Assembly (NCBI GenBank): GCA_033439265.1
Contig: JAVTVX010000034.1
Location: 16,258,501-16,322,500, forward strand
DNA from: Dillenia suffruticosa
Taxonomy: Eukaryota > Streptophyta > Magnoliopsida > Dilleniales > Dilleniaceae
Direction: 5' to 3'
DNA length: 64,000 bases
A program made the position numbers and the translations under genes. Below are positions 55,731 through 64,000 of this stretch, one piece after another. Each line of letters begins with the position of its first letter. The first letter of the stretch is position 1. The notes beneath the pieces were generated by a model. That model saw nothing but the letters and a program-made list of their open reading frames with translations. It did not search any database and had not been told where the DNA came from.

Positions 55731-57047
55731 AATCAAATGGACATAATTAATATAACATAGAGTTCATGGTAAGGACTATACAGACATACGCTATATAGTA
55801 AATGTAGTAATAGTAAGGTAATAAGTAGTAAAAGTTATATGAAATGAAATGAAATGTAGTAAATGATTTTTTCAACCAGAAAGGATGTAGCGGTATTGAT
55901 TAAAAATATTAAAAAACTAAGGCGGGAAAAAAAGTGAGAGAAATTAAGAAGGCGGGAAAAAAATGCAAACGAAAAAATTGGTGGATGACTAAAACAAAAA
56001 ATTAGAAAAAAGTTGGAACTGTAATGGAAATAAAAAATGATAAAATATAATAGTTGTATGATAACACTTATTATGATAACACTTACCACGCATGATAATA
56101 CTTATCTGTTGTATAATAGCACTTACCATGACAATACCTACCATGCATGATAACACTTATCACAAAATAAATTGCAAGCTTATCATGCATAATAACACTT
56201 ACTTATTGTATGATAATACTTACCATGATAATACCTACCATGCATGATAAGACTTACCACAAAATAATTTGCGAACTCATCATGCATGATAACACTTACC
56301 ACAAACTTACATGATAAGAACGAATTTAGCAGAATTAGCATATGCATGTTTAGCAAATTACATGAACTTATCATGATAATAACTATTAACGACGCTAATG
56401 AACTTACCATACCAAATTACGGGATAACCTATATTCATATTCGATCTCTCTCTTCTCAAATCTTTAATTTTGCCTCACTACTTTATATTTTATTTGTACT
56501 TTTTTTATTATTTACTAAGTTAACTTTGTTTAACAAAATTACCATCAATACCGGAGTTACCTAGGAAAGTTACTGTAATAAGAACAAGTTACATGATAAC
56601 AGTCGATATGATAACAAGTTACCTAGGAAAATTTTTTTAGATGTCAATTTGATTAATGGTGCCTTAAATCTAAATCAAAGAAAATATTGGTGCCAAACTT
56701 TTTAGTGCCAATTTTGTTTGCGCAAAGAAGAGGAGGAGGGTTGAGGTTAGTGTCAAAGAGGAGGAAGAGAGGAGGTTTGGCGCCAAAGAGGGGGAAGAGA
56801 GGTGGAATTTAGTAGCCGAGAAATAGTTGTAAATTGTAATTTGTAATTTGTAATTTATAACGTTTGTTAAGAAAAAAGTTTGTTAAGAAAAAGTTTAGGT
56901 TACAATAGAGAAAAAAAGAAAAGGAAAAAAAAACAAAAAAATAGAGTGAAGATGAGATAATGGAAAAAAAGAAGAAAGGTGTAGTGAGATGAGAAAATCG
57001 AAAAAAAAAAGAGAGTGATAAAAACAAAACAAAACAAAACAAAAAAA
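55731..57047. other. AT-rich stretch with TACCATGCATGATAACACTTA repeats
   Basis: Between 56060 and 56310 a 20-40-bp motif (CATGATAA(C/T)ACTTACCA) is repeated about ten times. A GTGCCAA/GGCGCCAAA-rich part follows at 56690-56800, and poly(A)-rich DNA after that. I see no gene. Confidence 0.5.
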
Positions 57048-57306
57048 AGACGTGCACGGCTGTACTAGGGGGCCGCACGGCTATACCGCACAAGCAAGAA
57101 AGCTTGCGTGCGCATGCCTGCGCGGCTATACCGCGGGGGCCCGCGACAGTACCATGCAAGCAAGAGAGCATGCATGCACATGCCGGTGGCCCGCACGGCA
57201 GTACCGTGCAAGCAAGAGAGCATGCATGCACATGCCTGTGCGGCTATGCCGTGGGGGCCACGTGACTGTACCGTGCAGACGCGCTGCCTATGCTGCGAAA
57301 CCCGCG
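57048..57306. repeat. GC-rich minisatellite 2, unit about 65-70 bp
   Basis: Three to four units contain GCAAGCAAGAGAGCATGCATGC, GCACATGCCTGTGCGGCTAT and GGGGGCC. The cores CGGCTATACCGCGG and CGGCAGTACCGTGC are palindromic like those of the first minisatellite. Long frames on both strands are by-products. Confidence 0.8.
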
Positions 57307-57459
57307 TAACCCATTATAATTAATATTATTATTTTCAATAATATAATCATATCAAATTATCTAAATATAAAATTATGTAATTAAAATTGTGACAATGTAG
57401 TGATAATAATAAGATAAGAAATATACTAACATGTAGTAATATAATAGTAATATTTACTA

Positions 57460-57823
57460 ATATTTGACGTGATTATATAGTAATAGAGGTAAAAATTTTA
57501 TGTTAATTGTAAAACAAAAACAATGATAAAAAGAGTTTAAAAAGCATAAAATAATCAAAATTTCAAAAACTATAAGTGTGAAATAGCAGGAAAAATGGTG
57601 GGTTTTGAAAAATTTGTTTTGCGGTAAACAAAATATATATACTATAAATACTCCCTTTTTCGAAAACATCTAAATTTCTCATTCCCTTATAAGACTCTTC
57701 TCCCTTAAACCTCTCAAACTTTCTAATTCAAACAAAATCTCATTCCCATCAGATAATTTCATCAAAATATTTTCAACAAATCTCACTTATATATATATTT
57801 TTTTGAACTATGGGATGAAATAA
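57460..57823 (+). promoter_or_regulatory. Putative promoter and leader, repeated at 63480-63760
   Basis: GGGTTTTGAAAAATTTGTTT precedes a TATA box CTATAAATAC (57642-57651), then a pyrimidine-rich leader (TCTTCTCCCTTAAACCTCTC) and an A-rich region before the frame at 57824. A homologous arrangement lies 6 kb downstream. Confidence 0.5.
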
Positions 57824-58160
57824 ATGAAGAATGATACTGACCACAAAGAATTAGAACCATCCGACAAACAAGTTGAATTTGAAGAAGCATTGATCCTTAT
57901 GAATTCTTATGTCTTGGCATCCCAAGCAAGGAAAGTATTTTATGTAGCTGACGAAAAACATAAAGGATGGCTTGTTGTAAAATATGTGAAAGTTAGAGAT
58001 GAATTTGACATGGGTAAGCATTGATCAATCAACATATGAATTCATAAAGTCAACCCTCAACTCAAGTGTGGGTTCGGATTAATGTAGATGAAGATGAAGG
58101 AAATGTATGAACAGAAATGAATGATGATGAAGGTGATGGTAGAGTAGGATGAGATGTATA
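57824..58160 (+). pseudogene. CACTA DUF4216 C-terminal fragment
   Basis: The 66-codon frame has LASQARKVFYVADEKHKGWL then VVKYVKVRDEFDMGK. This matches the DUF4216 end of CACTA transposases (family form: LASQA-QVFYV-D---KGW-VV). Past the stop at 58022-58024, another frame continues with an acidic WVRINVDEDEGN-like tail. It is probably a short relic of an En/Spm element. Confidence 0.6.
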
Positions 58161-58486
58161 TACTTATGAAATGTAATTTGCTATACACATTTATCTTCTT
58201 ATCTTTTGTATGTTTTTATTTTTAATCACTCTACTTTTATTCTTCTTTATTGTGACGTGGCATGGTAACAAATGATAAAAAATAGTAATAATAACTACTT
58301 TCTCTTCCTACAAATGCTAACAAATGGTAAGATTTACTTTTATTCTCTATCAAATCCTTGGTAAAAAGTGATCTATAACAAATAACAAATATAAACTCTA
58401 CGTGTACTTTTATTATAGCATAATAAAAATTAAAATTGTAACTTTTATTCTGTATGCACACGGTGGCAAATGATAATTAACAAAGA
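58161..58486. repeat. Second copy of the 54930-55200 block
   Basis: It has AATCACTCTACTTTTATTC and CTACTTTCTCTTCCTACAAA in common with the earlier block. Non-coding. Confidence 0.65.
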
Positions 58487-60120
58487 ATAAATGGTAAGAA
58501 GTGATAAAAATTACTACTTTCTCTTCGTACAAAAGGTAACAATTACTTTAATTCCGATAACAATAATTTTTATTGTGGTAACAATAATAATAAGTGGTAA
58601 CAAGTGATTTTGATTCAATGTAACAAGTGGTAACATAATAATTATATAAATATTGTATAATATAATATCGTAACAATGGTAACAATTGGTAACAAACGGG
58701 TCACGTGATAACAAGTAGTAAGAATTACTACTTTCTCTTCATACAAATGGTAACAAATAGTAACAATTACTTTAATTCTGATAACAATGATTTTTATTGT
58801 GGAAACAATAATTTTTATTGTGATAACAATAATAATATGTGGTAACAATGATAATAAGTGGTAACAAGTGATTTTGGTCCAATGTAACAAATGAAGACAA
58901 TAATTATACAAATTTTATATAATAGAAAATCGTAACAATAGTAACAATTGATAACAAACAGGTCGCGCGATAACAAGTGGTAACAATTACTACTTTCTCT
59001 TCGTACAAATGGTAATAATTAGTTTAATTCCAATAATAATGATTTTACTATGGTAACAATGATAATAAGTGATAACAAATGATATTGGTCCACTATAACA
59101 AGTGGTAAGACAATAATTATATAATTTTGTGTAATAGAATATCGTAACAATGGTAACAATTGGTAATAAGCGAGTCGCATGGTAACAAATAGTAACAATT
59201 ATTACTTCTTCTTCGTACAAATAGTATTAAATGATAACAATTACTTTAATTCTGGTAACAATAATTTTTTTATGGTAACAATGATAATAAGCGGTAATAA
59301 GTGATTTTGGTCCAATATAACAAGTGGTAAGACAATAATGATATAAATTTTGTATAATAGAATATCTTAACAATGGTAACAATTGGTAACAAGCGGGTCA
59401 TGTGACAATAAGTGGTAACAATTACTAATTTCTCTTCGTACAAATGATAATAAACGGTAACAATTATTTTAATTTCGGTAACAATGATTTTTATTGTGGT
59501 AATAATGATAATAAGTAATAACAAGTGATATTTGTCTAATGTAATAAGTGGTAAGACATTAATTATATAAATTTTGTATAATATAATATCGTAACAATGG
59601 TAACAATTGGTAACAAGCGGATCACGTGGTAATAAGTGGTAACAATTACTACTTTCTCTTCGTACAAATGGTAACAATTACTATAATTCTGATAACAATG
59701 ATTTTTATTGTGGTAACAATGATAATAAGTGGTAACAAGTGATTTTGGTCCAATATAATAAGTGGTAAGATAATAATTATATAAATTTTGTATAATATAA
59801 TATCGTAACAATGGTAACAATTGGTAACAAGCGGATCGCATAGTAACAAGTAGTAATAATTACTACTTTCTGTTCGTACAAATGGTAACAATTACTATAA
59901 TTCTGGTAACAATAATTTTTATTGTTGTAACAAGAGATCTTGGTCCAATGTTATATAACAAGTGGTAAGACAATAATTATATAAATTTTTGTATAATAGT
60001 GTATCGTAACAATTGTAACAATTGAACAATCGGATCACATGGTAACAAATGATAAGAATTACTATTTTTTCTTCATACAAATGGTAACAAATAGTAACAA
60101 GTATTTTTAAAACTAAAATT
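58487..60120. repeat. AT-rich tandem repeat, unit about 200-260 bp (mostly near 217), about eight copies
   Basis: The marker TACTACTTTCTCTTCGTACA recurs near 58523, 58725, 58988, 59207, 59425, 59647, 59860 and 60060. Each unit also has GGTAACAA(T/G)TGGTAACAAGCGGGTCGCATGG-like and GGTCCAAT(A/G)TAACAAGTGG segments. The minus-strand frames of 66-135 codons read through the units and are artefacts. Confidence 0.88.
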
Positions 60121-62640
60121 TATATAAATAGGGAAAATATGCTAATGAAAATATATAATGTTAAAAATTACGCACGTAACAATAAAATAACACATATGAA
60201 ATACTACTCCAAGAGTATTCACTATAATCATTTTATTCCAAACTATAACCATATGTCAAAATTTTAAAAACCCTGTTAAAAATTCAAGCCTCCTAATAAA
60301 TTTGTAAATGAGGGAAAAAAACGCACGTATAGATTTTCAACATTTTCCGCGGCTTCGCTTGAAACATAATTAGTATTTGAATATGAATGGCAGTATAATA
60401 CAAGCACGCGAAGCATAAATATGTTGTTTGCCTAATATAATATAACTATAAATTATATTATTTCATAATATACATTTATAAATTATAAATTATATTGTTT
60501 CATAATATAAATTTATAAATTTATTATAATTATGATTATCAATTTTATTTGATTAACATTATATTACTATAATTTAATATTATTATGCTATACAACTTAA
60601 TTAATTATCAATATTAATATTACTAAATAATACTATTTCCTAATTTCAATAATTATATTCTATTACTAATATCAAATAATTGTTAAATTTAAATAATATT
60701 ATTAAGGTAGGGTTACATTTTAATTATCAAATAATGACTATCTAATTATCATATTTCTTAATTATAAATTCTAAAATATAAAATATACATTAACATATCT
60801 AACAAGTGGGTCGTATGGTAACAAGTGGTAAGAATTATTATTTTCCCTTAGTACAAATGGTAAAATTTGATAACAATTATTTTAATTCTCGTAACAATAA
60901 TTTTTATTATACTAACAATGATAATAAGTGGTAACAAGTGATGTTGGTCTAATGTAACAAGTGGTAAGACAATAATTATATGCAATTTGTATAAACAATG
61001 ATAACAATTGATAACAAGTGGGTCGCATGATAACAAATGTTAAGAATTACTACTTTCTTTTCGTACAAATGGTAACAAATAGTAACAATTATTTTAATTT
61101 TGGTAACAATGATTTTTATTGTGGTAATAATGATAATAAGCGGTAACAAGTGATCTTGATTCAATTTAACAAGTGTTAAGACAATAATTATATAAAATTT
61201 GTACAATAGAATATCATAACAATTGTAACAAGTATTTTTGAAAACTGTATGAAATTTGTATAAACCAAAAAATAATGCTAATGAAAATATGTAATATTAA
61301 AAACTACAGGCCTAACAATAAAATAATACATATGAAACATATAAATATCGGAGAAGGTAATCACTATAACTGCTCCAAAATTATTCATTATAACTTTTCA
61401 ATTCCAAACTATAACCATACATTAAACAATAAAAATCTTAAAAAGCCAATTAAAAATTCAAGACTCATAATAAATTTGTAAAGGAGGGAAAAAAACACGC
61501 ACGAAACATTTTCAACATTTGGTGCTTGTTTTGCATGAAACATAAACTTTCAATTTTGAATACGTTGTTTGGCAGTATAATACAAATATTAGCCCGAAAC
61601 ATAAATATGTTGTTTGCCAATATAATATAACTATAAATTATATTGTTTCATAATATAAATTTATAAATTGATTATAATTATGATTATCAAATTTATTTGA
61701 TTAATATTATATTACTATAATTTAATATTATTATTTCATACAACTTAATAACTTATCAATATAAATATTACTAAATAATATAACTTACTAATTTCAATAA
61801 TCATGTTCTATTACTAATATCAAATAATTATTAAATTTAAATATTGTTATTAAGATAGGGTTACATTTAATATAATAGATTTAATGGTACTAGTATATAA
61901 CTCAATATTTTTATGGTAGTTTCCTTAATTTTCTTCATATTTCATTTAATTATTAATTTTATCATATTTCATTTAATTATTTTAGTTTTTTATTATTATT
62001 ATTTTCAATTAAATTATTACTAATTTAAATAATTTTGATAATATTATGGACTCTTATTGTAAAGTTTGTTATCATATTTTGATTTCAATTCCTTATCTTT
62101 CAAAATAAATAATATTAAATATAATTATCATATTCCTTAATTATAAAATCTAAAATATAAATTAGACATTAACATATCTAATTAATATTATTAATTTAAA
62201 TAACTCATACTCATACTCATACTCATCATATTCATCATATGCAATCCATCAAAACACATGATCCGAACTCACATTCCTTAATTATAACGAAATTTAAATT
62301 ATAAATTAAGTATGAAATGTTATTATTTTAAATAATATAATCATATAAATTTATGTAACTAATATAATAATAATAACACAAAAAATATATGACTTTTTGT
62401 AATATATGATTTTATTTAAAATTATATATTCATAAAAAATATAATAAAATGTATTATGACACTATATAATATAAATTATAAATTTAACATAGTTAATGAT
62501 TGTATATAACAGACTTAGTAACATAATTTCATAATTTCATATAACAAATTTAGTAATATAATTTAAAGATTTTATATGATTATATTGATAATATAAATGT
62601 TTTGTTATTTAAAATAATAAAATTATTATTTTAAAATAAG
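60121..62640. repeat. Two tandem 1.15-kb blocks and AT-rich DNA
   Basis: About 60121-60735 is repeated at 61255-61870 (shared AATATGCTAATGAAAATAT, CCAAACTATAACCATA and TATGTTGTTTGCC). Two more 217-bp-type units lie between them at 60805-61230. The rest, 61870-62640, is AT-rich with no gene. Confidence 0.75.
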
Positions 62641-63071
62641 GTACGCCGCAGGTTGTGCCATTAGGGTATTTGCAGGCGTTTTCCTGGGCGGCTCAACCGC
62701 CTGTTGTGCCCCGCGTAGGCATTTGCATGCGCTCTTGCCTGGGCAGCTCAGCCGTCGGTTGTGCCGCGTAGGCATTTGCGCGTCGCTTGCCTGGGGGGCT
62801 CAGCTGCCGGTTGTGCCGCGGGTAGACATTTGTGCGCGGTCTTACCTTGGCGGCTCAGCCGTTGGTTGTGTCGTGGGTAGGCATTTGCGCGCGGTCTTGC
62901 CTTGGTGGCTCAGCTGCTGGTTGTGCCGCGCAGGCATTTGCGTGCGCGCTTGCCTGGGTGGCTCAACCTCCGGTTGTGCCGCTCAGGCATTTGCACGTAC
63001 GCTTGCCTGGGCGGTTCAACCGCCGGTTATGCCGTGTAGGCATTTACGGGCTCGCTTGCTTGGGCGGCTTT
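62641..63071. repeat. GC-rich minisatellite 3, unit about 58 bp, about seven copies
   Basis: Units carry GTAGGCATTTGCGCGC, CTTGCCTGGGCGGCTCA and GCCGGTTGTGCCGCG. The core (CCGGTTGTGCCG) again has inverted CGG/CCG ends. The frames of 85-117 codons in this part are by-products. Confidence 0.88.
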
Positions 63072-63460
63072 TCTGATCTAGTAACATGATAGTAATACTT
63101 ACTATTACTTCATTCACCGTATAGTAACATGATAGTAACACTTACTAATATTTCATTCACGGCTTGCTACTGTTTCATTGACGGATCTAGTGGCATAGTA
63201 GTAATACTTACTAATACTTCATTTATGGATCTAGTAACATGGTAATAATACTCACTACTACTTTATTCATGGCTCTAATAGTATGGTAGTAATATTTACT
63301 AATATTTCATTCACGGATCTAGTAATATGATAGTAATACTTACTATTACTTCATTTATGGATCTAGTAACATGGTAGTAATACTTACTAATATTTCATTC
63401 ACGGAGCTAGTAACATGGTAGTAATACTTACTATTACTTCATTCACGGAATTATATTGTA
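63072..63460. repeat. 44-bp tandem repeat, about eight copies
   Basis: The unit GGATCTAGTAACATGGTAGT followed by AATACTTACTATTACTTCAT is repeated head to tail from 63075, with one shortened unit near 63166. It follows minisatellite 3 directly. Confidence 0.88.
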
Positions 63461-63479
63461 ATACGTCAATGTCAAATTT

Positions 63480-64000
63480 TCTATTAATTACTCAAACTAT
63501 AAAAAGAAAGGGAAATAATAAAAAATTCAAAAACGTAAATTTGATAAATAGGGCAAAATGACGGGTTTTGAAAAATTTATTTGACGCTAAAAACCAAAAT
63601 TTATTTGGCACTAAAACCAAATATATATACTGCACACTCTTCCTCCCTCCACAAATATCAAAACTTCTCATTTCCTTTAAAATCTCTTCTCCCTCACATC
63701 TCTCAAAATTTCTACAAATGAAATCTCATTCCATCAAATATTTTCAAACCATATCCAAAGTTAAAAGGTTTGATTATAGGGGAAGAATCAGATGTGTTGG
63801 CAAAATTATAACTCCATCACAATGACAACATTCAAGCAAACCTGAGAACGAACATATGACTGTTATGATAGAATGATTAATGGAATAAAATCAGAATCTT
63901 ACTAATCTGGTGAACAATGTTCTTATGCATATTGCTATGCATGCCGAAAGTGACCAACAAAATGAATTGTCGAACTTCGTTAATGAAGCAAGGCTCATTG
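63480..64000 (+). promoter_or_regulatory. Second copy of the promoter-like module and following sequence
   Basis: The segment 63480-63760 matches 57460-57790: GACGGGTTTTGAAAAATTT, ATATATACT, CTCATTTCC(T/C)T(T/A)A and TCTTCTCCCTCA. The copy lacks the clear TATAAATA box. The 63568-63825 frame has no domain, and the window ends before any gene can be judged. Confidence 0.45.

Noticed and set aside
59270..59891. Minus-strand frames of 80-135 codons with similar Tyr/Ile-rich proteins
   Set aside because: They are translations of the 217-bp tandem units, differing from unit to unit with no start or domain conservation.
52000..63500. A CRISPR-like or prokaryotic repeat system
   Set aside because: The repeats are head-to-tail without unique spacers, and the window is plant nuclear DNA.

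Overview
The window looks like nuclear DNA of a eudicot flowering plant. It is AT-rich, carries layered and mostly broken plant transposable elements (LINE, RTE, CACTA, Copia, Gypsy, SINE), and contains one intact-looking plant transcription-factor gene with plant-style introns. The species cannot be named from the sequence. There are no bacterial features, CRISPR arrays or rRNA genes.  LAYOUT. 1-3488: a minus-strand LINE (ORF1 with CCHC zinc knuckle, endonuclease, start of reverse transcriptase) that runs off the left edge and interrupts a CACTA transposon. 3489-11880: the right part of that CACTA transposon (TNP2-type transposase, DUF4218, DUF4216, C-terminal coiled coil, subterminal repeats, terminus at 11880). 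Its DUF4216 segment is split by a 1,830-bp element (5743-7572) with a 5-bp target duplication and about 30 copies of a short GTCGYCTTAT-like motif. 11930-13200: an RTE-type LINE relic. 13217-16091: LTR-like promoter sequence and AT-rich DNA. 16092-21493: a complete but decayed Ty3/Gypsy chromodomain element with both LTRs. All eight stops inside its long pol frame are TAG.  23540-28298: the only convincing host gene, a seven-exon AP2/ERF gene of the WRINKLED1 type (448 codons deduced). It includes a 9-nt micro-exon at 24806-24814 that supplies Val-Tyr-Leu of the first AP2 domain. A TATA box, a CT-rich leader and a G-box lie upstream.  29.4-45.4 kb: a nest of insertions in one old plus-strand Copia element. 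Inside it sit a 7.1-kb minus-strand Copia (30703-37804, two 461-bp LTRs, TSD TCTTT), a non-autonomous CACTA (38576-39831, TSD TTA) that itself holds a tRNA-like segment, and a shrunken minus-strand Copia (40270-43555, TSD TCTTA). That last Copia contains a SINE (41601-41814) with an 18-bp target duplication. 46.3-48.6 kb: a diverged direct duplication of about 490 bp with two tRNA-like sequences between its copies. 48632-51711: a minus-strand Gypsy remnant with one long GC-rich LTR and only about 50 bp of the other.  51.7-64 kb: very AT-rich DNA with little coding content. It is built from tandem repeats (about 160-180 bp, about 217 bp, 44 bp), three GC-rich minisatellites that share a CGGCTGTGCCG-like core, a 1.15-kb duplication, a captured quinone-oxidoreductase exon and a CACTA DUF4216 fragment.  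Apart from the AP2 gene, the coding sequences are relics that no longer work together; their value is in the order of insertion that they record.
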